DNA of 51,008 nucleotides, taken from contig JABFQN010000009.1 of the NCBI GenBank assembly GCA_019685555.1, forward strand, positions 1 to 51,008, written 5' to 3'. Each line of letters begins with the position of its first letter. Position 1 is the stretch's first letter. The notes beneath the pieces were generated by a model, which saw only the letters and a list, made by a program, of their open reading frames with translations, ran no database searches and was not told the DNA's origin. The translations under genes were made by a program, and so were the position numbers. This DNA comes from Candidatus Bathyarchaeota archaeon A05DMB-3. GTDB lineage: Archaea > Thermoproteota > Bathyarchaeia > Bathyarchaeales > Bathycorpusculaceae. Below are positions 34,122 through 43,229 of the stretch, one piece after another.

Positions 34122-34613
34122 ATGACTAGAAGGCTGATGAAAACGGTGAAAAGGAAAACTTGGTCTGAAAAACTGGAAAACGATAAGGGTTTGCCTAAAG
34201 TGCAGAAGATTACTGGAAGGTTAAACAAAAGGTGGGGAGAAGGCACAATGGTTATTCCAGCGCCAAGGGAAGTTGACGAAATAATGCGCAAGGTGCCGGA
34301 AAGCAAGCTTATCACGATAAACGATATTCGTATGGCATTAGCAAAAAAGCACAAGACAAAAGTATGCTGTCCAATTACCACTGGCATGTTCGTTTGGATA
34401 GCCGCCCACGCCTCTGAAGAGCGGAGGCAAAGAGGCAAGAAAGACATAACGCCTTACTGGCGCACATTGAAAACTGGCGGTTTTCTAAATGAAAAGTATC
34501 CGGGAGGTGCAGAGGAGCAGAAGAGGCTTTTGGAAAGGGAAGGACACAAAGTGGTTAGAAAGGGTCAGAAATACGTTGTTTTGGAATATGAAAAATCACT
34601 GGTTCAAGTATAG
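34122..34613 (+). CDS. MGMT-family (alkyltransferase-like) protein
   Basis: Recognised by GEGTMVIPAPREVDEIMRKVP, LITINDIRMALAKKH, then CPITTGMFVWIAAHA and PYWRTLKTGG with LNEKYPGG. This is the MGMT-like DNA-binding family of about 160 aa found in anaerobes. The classical PCHR alkyl-acceptor is not present; CCPIT occupies a comparable place, so acceptor activity is uncertain and a DNA-lesion recognition role is the safer inference. It is followed 5 nt later by the AroM gene. Confidence 0.7.
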   Translation: MTRRLMKTVKRKTWSEKLENDKGLPKVQKITGRLNKRWGEGTMVIPAPREVDEIMRKVPESKLITINDIRMALAKKHKTKVCCPITTGMFVWIAAHASEERRQRGKKDITPYWRTLKTGGFLNEKYPGGAEEQKRLLEREGHKVVRKGQKYVVLEYEKSLVQV

Positions 34614-34618
34614 GTCTT

Positions 34619-35299
34619 GTGGGATTAAATGTGAAAATAGGGTTAATAACCATTGGACAAACGCCCCGAACAGATGTAACTCCCACTCTTAGAGAAATGC
34701 TTGGCAAAGAAGCGGAGTTTATCGAAAAAGGAGCTTTGGACGGTTTAACAAAAAAGGAAATTGAGAAACTGGCTCCCACAAAGAAAGACTATGTGCTGGT
34801 TACAAGATTAAAGGATGGAACACCCGTCAAAGTGGCTAGAAGATACATTGCGCCCAAAATCCAGAAATGCCTAAAAGAGCTTGAAGAAATGGGCGTTAGC
34901 CTAAACCTGCTCTTGTGCACTGGTGAATTTCCCCGTTTAAAAGCAGAGAAGCCTTTGCTAATGCCTGAAGCATTAATCACTAATGTTGTGCGATGTGTGA
35001 AGGGTGGGAAAATCGGTGTGGTGGTTCCTGAAAAAGAGCAAATCTCCTATGTGGAAAGAAAATGGAGAAGTAAAGGAATCTCCACCATTGTGGCTTATGC
35101 GAATCCCTATGGTGAAAGTAAAGCCTTAGAAGATGTGGCTAAATTTCTAGCTAAAAAGAATGTTGACTTGATAGTTCTTGACTGTATTGGTTTTACCCCC
35201 AAAGCCAAAGAGTTGGTTAGACATGTAACTGGAAAGCCTGTCCTCTTGCCGCAGACGCTTATCGGAAATGTTTTAAAGGATTTATTTGGCTCGCCTTAA
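34619..35299 (+). CDS. AroM family protein
   Basis: KIGLITIGQTPRTDVTP at the start is the AroM signature. LNLLLCTGEFP, KIGVVVPEKEQI and LIVLDCIGFTPKAKELV follow the family's Asp/Glu racemase-like fold with two active-site-type cysteines. 226 aa, GTG start. AroM has no settled function in bacteria beyond association with shikimate regulation; here it pairs with the MGMT-like gene and converges with the peptidase. Confidence 0.85.
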   Translation: MGLNVKIGLITIGQTPRTDVTPTLREMLGKEAEFIEKGALDGLTKKEIEKLAPTKKDYVLVTRLKDGTPVKVARRYIAPKIQKCLKELEEMGVSLNLLLCTGEFPRLKAEKPLLMPEALITNVVRCVKGGKIGVVVPEKEQISYVERKWRSKGISTIVAYANPYGESKALEDVAKFLAKKNVDLIVLDCIGFTPKAKELVRHVTGKPVLLPQTLIGNVLKDLFGSP

Positions 35300-35303
35300 C
35301 CGC

Positions 35304-36662
35304 TTAAGTCATGAATTTTTCTACAACAGTGTATAGGACACTTGTTCCGAAGACTAGGTTCTGCGTGGAGATGCGTTCATCTATGCCATGCACCATTTTT
35401 AGGATTTCGCCGTAGGGCAGGTCTGAAAGGGCTGGTTGAAAGCCATAACATGCGGCGCCTTTTTTCCTGAAAAAGCGGGAATCCGTTCCGCCCGTAAGCA
35501 GTATTGGGGCTACTGCGCAGTTTGGCTCGAAGTTTTTTAGGGTTTCCACCATAAGCCCATACAAAGGCGTTTCCATCGGCGACTCTGAAGGTTCATTGGC
35601 TTGGATTATTTCAAAATCAAGCTTCTCTAAATCTGCTTCCTGTAAAAGTTCTTTTATGCGGTTTAAGGCTTCAGTTGTGCTCTGTCCAGGAAGGATTCTG
35701 CAATCAAAGATGGCTTCGCAGTCGGATGGAATTATGTTTTCCTTGATGCCGCCATGAATTATTGTAGGCGCGATGGTCATTCTAAGCATTGCACGAATTT
35801 CTTCAGCCATGGCTTTGTCCCTCTTGGCAAGCATGTCTAAAATCTGGTCGCCGACAGCCGGGTTTTGAAGTAATAGGGCAAGAGCCTGTTTTGCCAACTC
35901 GTTTTCTTCAGCCATAACGTTCAAAAACTGCGTTACCGTAAGCGTTAAAGTCATTTCTGCACGGTAGTTTCCAAGCTTTTCCACAACCTTGTTCATGCGG
36001 AGTATAGCATTGTCAGCGGCGCCTGGCACTGAACCGTGTCCGGGTCTTCCTTTGGCTTTAACCTTAAACCATAAAATGCCTTTTTCAGCGGTTTGAATTG
36101 TGAAAACATTTTTTTCGTCTACGGGAATTGCTTGTCCACCGCCTTCGTTTATAACGTATTCAGCCATAACCTTTTCTGGGCAGTTGCTGACAAGCCAGCC
36201 TGCGCCGTATTCTCCGCCCTTCTCCTCGTCGGCTGTCGCCGCCAATATCACGTCGCCCTTAAGCTTAACGTTGTTGCGTTTCAGAAGCTTCATCACCATA
36301 ACCTCCATGGCTGTCATGGATTTCATGTCCATGGCTCCTCTGCCCCAAACAAAGCCGTCCTTAACCAGTCCAGAGAAGGGGTCGACGCTCCATTCTTTCG
36401 GGTTTGCAGCCACCACATCCAAATGGGAAAGCAAAAGAAGACTGGGCTTTTCACCAGTCCCTTTTAGCCGGGTTATTACGTTTCCCCTTCCAGGAGCAGA
36501 CTCCAAAACTTCACATTTGAAGCCTTCCTTCTCCAAGGTTTCAGCCAAATATTTGGCTGCTTGGGTTTCGTTTCCAGGAGGGTTTGTAGTGTTTATCCTT
36601 ATCAAGTCGCTTAAAAGAGCGGTAACTTCCTCCTCTATTTCTTTTAAAAGTTTCGCGCCCAT
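35304..36662 (-). CDS. M20-family metallopeptidase (ArgE/DapE-like)
   Basis: 452 residues. Zinc/active-site motifs: LLLLSHLDVV (His, Asp), WGRGAMDMKS (bridging Asp), ATADEEKGGEYG (catalytic Glu-Glu), and LTGGTDSRFFR near the C-terminus. A lid/dimerisation domain with GRPGHGSVPG lies between. It hydrolyses an acylated amino acid or dipeptide; M20 subfamilies are hard to separate, so peptidase, deacylase and succinylase roles all remain open. Monocistronic, ending 3' to 3' with the AroM gene (5-nt gap). Confidence 0.9.
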   Translation of the reverse strand: MGAKLLKEIEEEVTALLSDLIRINTTNPPGNETQAAKYLAETLEKEGFKCEVLESAPGRGNVITRLKGTGEKPSLLLLSHLDVVAANPKEWSVDPFSGLVKDGFVWGRGAMDMKSMTAMEVMVMKLLKRNNVKLKGDVILAATADEEKGGEYGAGWLVSNCPEKVMAEYVINEGGGQAIPVDEKNVFTIQTAEKGILWFKVKAKGRPGHGSVPGAADNAILRMNKVVEKLGNYRAEMTLTLTVTQFLNVMAEENELAKQALALLLQNPAVGDQILDMLAKRDKAMAEEIRAMLRMTIAPTIIHGGIKENIIPSDCEAIFDCRILPGQSTTEALNRIKELLQEADLEKLDFEIIQANEPSESPMETPLYGLMVETLKNFEPNCAVAPILLTGGTDSRFFRKKGAACYGFQPALSDLPYGEILKMVHGIDERISTQNLVFGTSVLYTVVEKFMT

Positions 36663-36733
36663 TTTGATTTCTCCCTTTTAGTCTCAAGGTATAAAGCCTA
36701 AACCATTTAAAATTTTGTAAACCAAACCGCAAA

Positions 36734-37132
36734 TCAGCACGTTAAATGAAAAGCGCCGGCAACAAGCCTCCCAGCCTTCAAAAGCTCGTTGAAAGTTTTG
36801 TAGGCTTCCACGGTTGGCTGAACAACCAGCTTTATTCCATGCTCCTTTAAGGCTTTCTCAACCTCTGGCAAAACCTTAACCAGTCCAGAATAGCCTGTGC
36901 CAACCACAAGCACTTCTGGAAGGGGCGTATGGCTGAAAACTTCCTTCAAATCCTCAATGTAGAGCTTGTGTCCTTCCTTTCGCCACCATCCGCTGACAAC
37001 TTTTTCTGGGAAAACTATGAGGTCGCTTGTGTAACGTTTTCCATCGACCACTATGACGCCAAAGTCATAAGAGTCTATCAGAGGCTTTTCACCAAAATTA
37101 ATTGGAACTTTAAAGGATTTAAAGTCTAACAC
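36734..37132 (-). CDS. Mth938/DUF498-domain protein
   Basis: Begins VLDFKSFKVPINFG with GTG at 37132 and contains YDFGVIVVDGKRYTSDLIVFPEKV, LPEVLVVGTGYSGLVKVLPEV and GIKLVVQPTVEAYKTFNEL, the signature of the Mth938-like family (also NDUFAF3 in mitochondria). About 132 aa. The longer frame to 37201 would overlap the divergent glycosylase gene and adds no family sequence. Function in archaea is unknown. Confidence 0.85.
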   Translation of the reverse strand: MLDFKSFKVPINFGEKPLIDSYDFGVIVVDGKRYTSDLIVFPEKVVSGWWRKEGHKLYIEDLKEVFSHTPLPEVLVVGTGYSGLVKVLPEVEKALKEHGIKLVVQPTVEAYKTFNELLKAGRLVAGAFHLTC

Positions 37133-37149
37133 CCAAAGTTCTAGCAGCC

Positions 37150-37698
37150 ATGAAGGTGCTTCCAAGAGGCTTTTACGAAAGAGATCCAGCCGCTGCTGCA
37201 AGGGAACTCCTTGGCAAAGTGCTTATGAGACGCCTAGGCTCTGTTGTCTTGAGCGGTAAAATTGTTGAAACAGAAGCCTACTACGGCGAAAACGACCCAG
37301 CCTCAAAAGCCTACAAGGGAAGAAAAACCTTCAACGAAGTCATGTTTTTAGATGTGGGCAAAGCTTTCATTTACATGGTTCATGGAAACTGGCTCCTAAA
37401 CATAGTAGCCCATCCGAAAGGCGGTGTCGGCGCCGTGTTGATAAGGGCTTTGGAACCCCTTCAAGGAATAGAAATCATGAAAAAACATAGAGCCATGGCA
37501 GAGATACGCGCCTTAACCAGTGGACCCGGAAAACTGTCAAAGGCTTTAGCCATAACAAAGGAATTGAACGGCGTAGACGTAACAGACGTCAAAAACAAGC
37601 TATTTATCGTTGAAGGGGACATGGCAAGCTTGGAAGTCTGCATGTCCCATAGAATAGGGGTCAAAATGGACCTTCCGCAAGAATTAAGGTTTTTTTAA
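37150..37698 (+). CDS. 3-methyladenine DNA glycosylase (AAG/MPG family)
   Basis: Family marks: GFYERDPAAAARELLGKVLMRR, IVETEAYYGENDPASKAYKG (catalytic Glu in ETEAY), FIYMVHGNWLLNIVA and TSGPGKLSKALAI. 182 aa, a little shorter than the bacterial enzymes. Excises alkylated or deaminated purines from DNA. It starts 18 nt from the divergent Mth938-like gene, so the two share a very short promoter region or use leaderless mRNAs. Confidence 0.93.
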   Translation: MKVLPRGFYERDPAAAARELLGKVLMRRLGSVVLSGKIVETEAYYGENDPASKAYKGRKTFNEVMFLDVGKAFIYMVHGNWLLNIVAHPKGGVGAVLIRALEPLQGIEIMKKHRAMAEIRALTSGPGKLSKALAITKELNGVDVTDVKNKLFIVEGDMASLEVCMSHRIGVKMDLPQELRFF

Positions 37699-37806
37699 AA
37701 GAGAACAAGTTCGTTTCCAAACCATGAAAGTTTTCATTTTAAGGGATTTGTTTATCCGCAAGTTTTATGAACGGTTTGCGACAACTGTGATGAGGAGAGA
37801 AACCGA

Positions 37807-38166
37807 ATGGTTTATTGTGTTAAATGCGGCGCTAAAAATCCAGACGACGCCAAAACTTGTTCCCAATGCGGTGCCCCATTATATTCGTTAACTGAAGGAA
37901 AGCGGTCAAGGCATAGAGACGATGAATGTTTTGGAACCCGCGTGGGTGTAGAACCCCGCGAAAGAGTGGAAGAAGAATGCTTCGGTATCCCTAAAGGAGG
38001 AGCCGTTGTCGGATTAGCAATAGGTATAATAATTGTTCTCGCTGGCTTAAGTCTCCTCTTTCAAGAACTTCTAGGCATATCCCTACCATGGTGGCCCTTT
38101 GTCATAATCCTCTTCGGTGTTCTAGTGATAATGGGCGCCGCCTACGGTTTACGCCGCAGGTATTAA
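37807..38166 (+). CDS. Zinc-ribbon membrane protein
   Basis: N-terminal zinc ribbon YCVKCGAKNPDDAKTCSQCG (C4, C7, C18, C21), a charged linker with two ECFG repeats (DDECFGTRVG, EEECFGIPKG), then two transmembrane helices (about 63-84 and 92-113). 119 aa. This zinc-ribbon plus small membrane module is common in archaea with unknown function. GAGGAGAGAA upstream of the ATG is a good ribosome site. Confidence 0.75.
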   Translation: MVYCVKCGAKNPDDAKTCSQCGAPLYSLTEGKRSRHRDDECFGTRVGVEPRERVEEECFGIPKGGAVVGLAIGIIIVLAGLSLLFQELLGISLPWWPFVIILFGVLVIMGAAYGLRRRY

Positions 38167-38169
38167 CTG

Positions 38170-38898
38170 CTACCTCTTTAATTCGCAGGGAACGCTGCAC
38201 GCTCTGCAGATTTGCAGATGGTTCCATTGGGAAGTTAATATACGGGTGAAAAGCCAAAAAATTGTTAAGCAAATCAAGTATAAGTCAAAGAGCACATTTT
38301 CTGCGAAGATGTCAACCCCGGCAAGAATTAGGAAGCATGCGATTACGAAAAAGGCGTTCAAAACCGACCGCGTGAACCCCCTAAACTTAAACTGGAAAAG
38401 CCCCAAAGCCACCCCAACTTGACCAACAAAAACCGCCCATAAGCCGTGTAGCCCTAAAAAATTCCAGTTGATAAAGAAATAGAGCACTGTTCCAGCTAGA
38501 ACAAAAAGCGCTCCGAGAAGCAAACCAGTACACGCCGCACAAAACACTCGCCCCTTCACATGTATTAAGTGGGCGGCGAATTTCCCACAGTCTGGATGAT
38601 GCCCCCTAAAACTGATAGACTTACTGTAAGAACTGGTATTTTTAACATCAGAAGCCAATTCTTCATCTCTTTTACGTCTGTGAAGTGTTTTTGTGCATTT
38701 TTCTGGAAAGAAGACTGCTAAAACTCCAGCGATGCAGATTAGGGTTAAAAGGGAGCCAATGAGCGTTTTTCGCCAAGAAACATCAAAGTGGACTGTTGGC
38801 TTATAGACTACAAGAGGCAAGACTAAAGCTATTCCAATAAGAGAAAGGCTTAAGGCTAAGGCAACAAGGAAAACGTAACCACCAGTGTTTTTGGGCAT
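38170..38898 (-). CDS. DUF2085-like multi-pass membrane protein
   Basis: About six hydrophobic segments in 242 residues. The centre reads GHHPDCGKFAAHLI, then RVFCAACTGLLLGAL. The CxxCTGxxxG motif before a helix is the hallmark of DUF2085 proteins, here with Ala in place of the usual Arg (CARC). The C-terminus has another cysteine pair (ICRACSVPC). The function of the family is unknown. Co-directional with the radical SAM gene 12 nt upstream. Confidence 0.65.
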   Translation of the reverse strand: MPKNTGGYVFLVALALSLSLIGIALVLPLVVYKPTVHFDVSWRKTLIGSLLTLICIAGVLAVFFPEKCTKTLHRRKRDEELASDVKNTSSYSKSISFRGHHPDCGKFAAHLIHVKGRVFCAACTGLLLGALFVLAGTVLYFFINWNFLGLHGLWAVFVGQVGVALGLFQFKFRGFTRSVLNAFFVIACFLILAGVDIFAENVLFDLYLICLTIFWLFTRILTSQWNHLQICRACSVPCELKR

Positions 38899-38909
38899 AA
38901 TTCATTCGC

Positions 38910-40331
38910 CTAGTATAGGGCTTTAATCTGCGCCAATATGCCTTTGCCAATCATATACCAGTAAACTCTCCTCCGCAACTCGCTAGACGAAAATATTCCC
39001 TGAAGCCGCCTCTTCCACGAACCATAAAAGCCTCGGTAACACGCATAAAGTTCCTCTTGCACTTCTCTCCGCGACAAGGTTTCCGTGGGCATTATGGCGT
39101 GAATCATATCGTAATGCGCCCAGTTGAAATCTTCAATCCAGCCGTTTCGCTTGGCTTCCTCGAAAATTTTGGTTCCAGGAAAAGGCGTTAGTATGGTGAA
39201 TATGGCAAAGTCTGGGTCTAATTCATCTACAAACTCTCTTAGGTTTGCGATGGATTTGGCTGTGTCCTTTCTAGCGCCTATAATAAACATGGTGTGGGCT
39301 GCAATGTCATATTTCTTTAATAGTTTAACAGCCCTTTTTGAGTCTTCAGCTGTTATGTTCTTCCCATACGCGTTGAGAATCGCTTGATTAGGATTTTCCA
39401 CGCCTAGAAGAACCCATCTAAGCCCAGACCGCCGCAGTTTAGGCAAATGCTTCTCGTTGCGAACTATGTCATCGCATCTTGCCTGCACAAACCACATTAG
39501 TTCGTCCATATGCCTTTTGAGGATTTCATCGGCGATTTCGCCTACTCTTTCGCCTGAACCTAGATTGTCGTCTGTGAGCCAAATGAATCGGCTTCCAAAA
39601 TTGTTGTAGCAGTATTCCATTTCGTCAGCGATACGTGCTGAAAATTTTCCACGCCACCGTCCATGCCAATGCTTCCACTGAGTGCAGAAAGCACAAGCGT
39701 GGAAACATCCCCTGGAACCTTCAATTAAGGCATATGGAGCCTTGCGTCCAGCCATGGCGGCGAAATGGTATTTATCCACCAAATCTTTAACAAAGTGATA
39801 ACTAGGATAGGGGAGTTGTTCAAGGTTTTCAATAAGCTCTCGATTTGGGTTATGAAAAATTTTTCCTTCACGCCTAAAAGATATGCCCTTCACTCGCGAA
39901 AAGGCTGAGGGCTTCTTTGCATTCTTAACCAGTTCTACAAGGGTTTCTTCGCCTTCACCCCGCACAATGACGTCGATTTCCGGATATTGCTCCAGACTTT
40001 CTTGGGCTGTAACCGTGAAGTGTTGACCTCCAGTAACCGTTAAAACGTTAGGATTAACTTTCTTAGCGGTTTCCAATGTTCTGGCAACAACGTAAGTATT
40101 GCATGTTGCCAAGGCGCTGGATGCCACAATGTCGGGATTGAAAGCCCCAATTTCCTTTTCAAGTCCTTTCCAGTCGACTTTCTGGGCGTTGCAGTCTAAA
40201 ACTTTGATTTCCGCATTTTTAACTTTCGTTTCAAGGTAAGCTGCCAACTGGATTATGCCGTAGGGCGGCGGCAAATACTCCCCCATAACAAACCATATGT
40301 CTTTTGGCGGTTCGACAAAAAGCACTTTCAT
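38910..40331 (-). CDS. B12-binding-domain radical SAM protein
   Basis: The N-terminal half is a cobalamin-binding-like Rossmann domain (MKVLFVEPPKD, YGIIQLAAYLE, PDIVASSALATCNT, VTGGQHFTV). The radical SAM motif is CxxxCxxC in SRGCFHACAFCTQW near residue 210, followed by FIWLTDDNLGSG. The B12 histidine DxHxxG is not evident. 473 aa from the ATG giving MKVLFVEPP. Such proteins modify lipids, tetrapyrroles or RNA; the target is unknown. The DUF2085-like membrane gene follows, which may hint at a membrane-lipid substrate (inference). Confidence 0.85.
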   Translation of the reverse strand: MKVLFVEPPKDIWFVMGEYLPPPYGIIQLAAYLETKVKNAEIKVLDCNAQKVDWKGLEKEIGAFNPDIVASSALATCNTYVVARTLETAKKVNPNVLTVTGGQHFTVTAQESLEQYPEIDVIVRGEGEETLVELVKNAKKPSAFSRVKGISFRREGKIFHNPNRELIENLEQLPYPSYHFVKDLVDKYHFAAMAGRKAPYALIEGSRGCFHACAFCTQWKHWHGRWRGKFSARIADEMEYCYNNFGSRFIWLTDDNLGSGERVGEIADEILKRHMDELMWFVQARCDDIVRNEKHLPKLRRSGLRWVLLGVENPNQAILNAYGKNITAEDSKRAVKLLKKYDIAAHTMFIIGARKDTAKSIANLREFVDELDPDFAIFTILTPFPGTKIFEEAKRNGWIEDFNWAHYDMIHAIMPTETLSRREVQEELYACYRGFYGSWKRRLQGIFSSSELRRRVYWYMIGKGILAQIKALY

Positions 40332-40453
40332 GTAAGCCTTTCTCCACCGCAAATATAGTGTCATTTTCTTTTAAAAGGCTTGGCGGTTATTCTGCTTTGC
40401 ATAACTGTTTTAAATGCTGCCAGCCATAAATCATTGAGCATAGGGGTTATATT

Positions 40454-40921
40454 ATGGGTGAAGAAGAGAAGGGAAGAAAACCTCGGGAAGGCGCAGATTG
40501 GCTAGGTCTTGTTTCCTTTGGGTTTTTCTTTATTCTCGTAGGCACTTTGTGGGTTATTACTCCAAACCTAACTGATGAAGTGATTGAATTTTTTAAGGAT
40601 TTCCAACTTGTACACTTAACAGAACACATAGTTCTCCCAGCCCCAGTGCACAACCACCCAGTTGTTTATACTGCAGCCTTACAGTTTTGCCTTGTTTTCG
40701 GCGTTTTCCAAATAATTATTCTAATTCTCAGATTCTTTTTCGGTAGTTCGTTGAATAAGAAGGCTGAAACGCTTTCAGGAGCGGCTTTCTTGCTAACCGT
40801 AGGCTTCTTTCTACAAATGTTGATTAATGAAACCATAGGTTGGCTTGGTTTAATTGGTGGAATTATAACGTCTGTTGGATTGGCGATAACCCTCAGCAGT
40901 CTTCTCAAACTTTTAGGTTGA
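40454..40921 (+). CDS. Membrane protein, unknown (155 aa)
   Basis: A charged N-terminus (MGEEEKGRKPREG) is followed by a transmembrane helix at 16-36, a loop with a helix EVIEFFKDFQLVHLTEHI, and three further hydrophobic segments (about 70-93, 107-122, 127-150). No family is recognised. GGGGTTATATT precedes the ATG. It stands alone between the radical SAM gene (divergent) and the second YfcE-like gene. Confidence 0.6.
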   Translation: MGEEEKGRKPREGADWLGLVSFGFFFILVGTLWVITPNLTDEVIEFFKDFQLVHLTEHIVLPAPVHNHPVVYTAALQFCLVFGVFQIIILILRFFFGSSLNKKAETLSGAAFLLTVGFFLQMLINETIGWLGLIGGIITSVGLAITLSSLLKLLG

Positions 40922-41010
40922 AAACTGTCCAAAACATCTTTACGCTCACATTAAACTGCTTTAAAATTTTTATCTGCAAAATAGCTTAAATAGTGTTAAG
41001 AGGATTCCAA

Positions 41011-41553
41011 ATGCTCAGTCAGGAAGTTTCTCTGCAGCAAACCCGCGAAAAGGCGTTGACAAAAACTGTTGGACTGATTTCAGACACCCATATACCAGCC
41101 CGGGCAAGGGAAATTCCAACAAAAGTTTTCCAAGTTTTTGAAAAAGTTGATTATATTGTGCATGCAGGCGATTTGGTGGACTTATCCGTCATAGACAAGC
41201 TGGAGCAGCTTGCCCCAGTTCTGGCTGTTTACGGAAACATGGACGGACCGGAAATTCGCGGTAAACTTCCTAAAACGAATTCTGTTAAGCTTTTTGATTG
41301 GAAAATCGGCGTTATGCATGACCCTGGAACACTTTTTGGAATGGGGAAAATGAGGGAAATAGCCAAACAAAACGGTTTCGACGTGCTGGTTTATGGACAC
41401 ACGCATCACCCCAACATAAAATGGGAAAGCAATGTTCTTTTCATAAACCCTGGAAGTCCAACTAACCCTCTTCCGCCGTTTATAGCGAAGCCAACAGTTG
41501 CCCTGTTAAGGGTGACTAAGGAGAAAATCTTCCCAGAAATTGTCCAAGTTTAA
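41011..41553 (+). CDS. YfcE/MJ0936-family metallophosphoesterase (second copy)
   Basis: Metal motifs in order: LISDTHIPARARE, YIVHAGDLVD, VYGNMDG, VMHDPG and VYGHTHHPN, ending with INPGSP. 180 aa from the ATG at 41011 with AGAGG upstream; a GTG 18 nt earlier is also in frame. The first 20 residues are a polar extension not found in the copy at 4,777. The third motif has MD where the other has ND. Substrate unknown. Confidence 0.9.
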   Translation: MLSQEVSLQQTREKALTKTVGLISDTHIPARAREIPTKVFQVFEKVDYIVHAGDLVDLSVIDKLEQLAPVLAVYGNMDGPEIRGKLPKTNSVKLFDWKIGVMHDPGTLFGMGKMREIAKQNGFDVLVYGHTHHPNIKWESNVLFINPGSPTNPLPPFIAKPTVALLRVTKEKIFPEIVQV

Positions 41554-41670
41554 AGGTTTAGAATTTTCACTTTAACTTATCTCTCCCCTAGGCAGAAATG
41601 TCGTTCCACAGCAGGTTTTAAAAGGGTTTGTTAAAGACTTTCCAAATGGTTTGTGCAAGTGGTGAAAATC

Positions 41671-41808
41671 ATGGAGCGATGTAAAAACCCGTGGAATAAA
41701 GAGTGTAAAAACAGCGATATTGAAGTTTACATAGTTTTTAAAGGCGACAAGCTTCCCATTTGCAGACGTTGTTGGAGCAGAATAGCCGAAAAAGACTTGG
41801 AGTGGTGA
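41671..41808 (+). CDS. Small zinc-binding protein (45 aa)
   Basis: A frame too short for most gene finders, ATG after GGTGAAAATC, encoding MERCKNPWNKEC (two cysteines), IVFKGDKLPICRRCW (CxxC) and a helical end AEKDLEW. Four cysteines as C-x7-C and C-x2-C make a zinc-ribbon-type miniprotein. Its TGA lies 2 nt before the next start, so the two genes are probably coupled. Confidence 0.6.
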   Translation: MERCKNPWNKECKNSDIEVYIVFKGDKLPICRRCWSRIAEKDLEW

Positions 41809-41810
41809 AC

Positions 41811-42071
41811 ATGGCTGAAGGTTTCACCTTAAACATGGCTAAATCCTTTCTTGGAAAAAATGTTAACCTCCACCTTAAAGATGGCTCGGTGATAGTTAAT
41901 GTTCAGCTAGCTGAAATTCAAAGAGACCCTTTGAAAAGGCAAGTTTTTGTTAAATGTGTTCCATATGGAAACAGAAACGCACTTAAAATACCTTTGAGAA
42001 ACATCGCGTGGGCGAAGCTTTTAAACTTAAGCGTAATGGAGAAAAAGAGTAGGGCAAGACAGTTAAGTTAA
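41811..42071 (+). CDS. Small beta-rich protein, unknown (86 aa)
   Basis: Starts MAEGFTLNMAKSFLGKNVNLHLKDGSVIVNVQLAEIQ and continues RQVFVKCVPYGNRNALKIPLRNIAWAKLL. The strand pattern with a LKDG turn and a basic tail is reminiscent of Sm-like or small barrel RNA-binding proteins, but no signature is firm. The longer frame from 41760 overlaps the zinc miniprotein in another frame and is rejected. Confidence 0.6.
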   Translation: MAEGFTLNMAKSFLGKNVNLHLKDGSVIVNVQLAEIQRDPLKRQVFVKCVPYGNRNALKIPLRNIAWAKLLNLSVMEKKSRARQLS

Positions 42072-42133
42072 AACGCATATAGTTTACATAAAAGTTTAAA
42101 ATAGTCTTAAATAGGTTCCAGTAAATTTTCTGA

Positions 42134-43144
42134 ATGGTGGATAAGATGCCATGCACAGTTGTAGCTGGAGCTTTTTGGGGAGACGAGGGTAAAGGGAAAA
42201 TAGTCTCCTATCTGGCTTTGAAGGATAAGATAGACCTCTGTGTGAGAACGGGCTCTGTTAACGCGGCGCACACTGTTTGGATTGAAGGAAAACGTTACGC
42301 CATGCACATGGTTCCAGCCGCCTTCACATATGAAAAATGCCGCTTGCTTATAGGTGCAGGCGCAAACATTCATGTGGCAAAATTCCTTGAAGAAGTGGAA
42401 TTAACAAACGTGAAAAACCGCATAGGAGTAGACTACCAAGCGTCTATAATCGAGGAAAAACATTCTGAACAGGACAAGACAAACGCCCATTTGAAAGGCT
42501 TGGGCACAACAGGTTGGGGTGTTGGACCCGCCATAGAAGACCGCGTCCGCAGAACGGCAAAACTTGCAAAAGACGTGGCAGAATTAAAGCCGTACTTGAC
42601 CGACGTGGCGGCGGAAACAAACAACGCCATAGACGCTGGCAAAAAAGTGCTGCTGGAGGGAACACAAGGCTTTATGCTTTCGCTTTTTTATGGAACATAT
42701 CCCTACGTGACTGGAAGAGACACCAGCGCTTCGGCAATATGCTCAGAAGCAGGTGTGGGACCAACAAAAGTTGACGAAGTCTTGCTGGTTTTCAAAGCCT
42801 TTATGACCCGCGTCGGCGCAGGTCCCTTGCCAGGCGAACTTCCAAGGGAGGAGGCTGTTAAGCGGGGATGGTTCGAAATTGCTGCTGGAACAGGACGGGA
42901 AAGGCGTTCAGCCCCCTTCAACTTTGAAATTGCCAAAAGAGCCGTGATGATAAATGGTGCAACGCAGGCTGCCCTAACAAAACTTGACATCGTGTATCCA
43001 AGCTGCAAAGGTGTAAGAAAATATGAGGATCTTCCGTTGGAGGCTAAGGAATTCGTAAAGGATGTTGAGCGGAAAGTGGGCATCCCCGTGGTTTTGATTG
43101 GCACTGGTCAAGAAGCCTTAGACATTGTTGACAGAAGAGCCTAA
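42134..43144 (+). CDS. purA: Adenylosuccinate synthetase (short archaeal form)
   Basis: Converts IMP and aspartate to adenylosuccinate with GTP. P-loop GAFWGDEGKGKIV (about 12-24), VRTGSVNAAHTVW, LEGTQGFMLSLFYGTYPYVTGRDTSASA, and the GTP base motif TKLD. 336 residues, about 90 fewer than the bacterial enzyme, as in several archaea. It probably starts at GTG/ATG near 42134 (MVDKMPCTVV). Preceded by the two small genes on the same strand. Confidence 0.96.
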   Translation: MVDKMPCTVVAGAFWGDEGKGKIVSYLALKDKIDLCVRTGSVNAAHTVWIEGKRYAMHMVPAAFTYEKCRLLIGAGANIHVAKFLEEVELTNVKNRIGVDYQASIIEEKHSEQDKTNAHLKGLGTTGWGVGPAIEDRVRRTAKLAKDVAELKPYLTDVAAETNNAIDAGKKVLLEGTQGFMLSLFYGTYPYVTGRDTSASAICSEAGVGPTKVDEVLLVFKAFMTRVGAGPLPGELPREEAVKRGWFEIAAGTGRERRSAPFNFEIAKRAVMINGATQAALTKLDIVYPSCKGVRKYEDLPLEAKEFVKDVERKVGIPVVLIGTGQEALDIVDRRA

Positions 43145-43229
43145 CTGCTTTTGAAAGTTTTTACCCATAGGCTGTCCTATTTTTGCCATTAAGAATAATA
43201 ACAAGCGTAGCGAAATACGATAGGATAAA

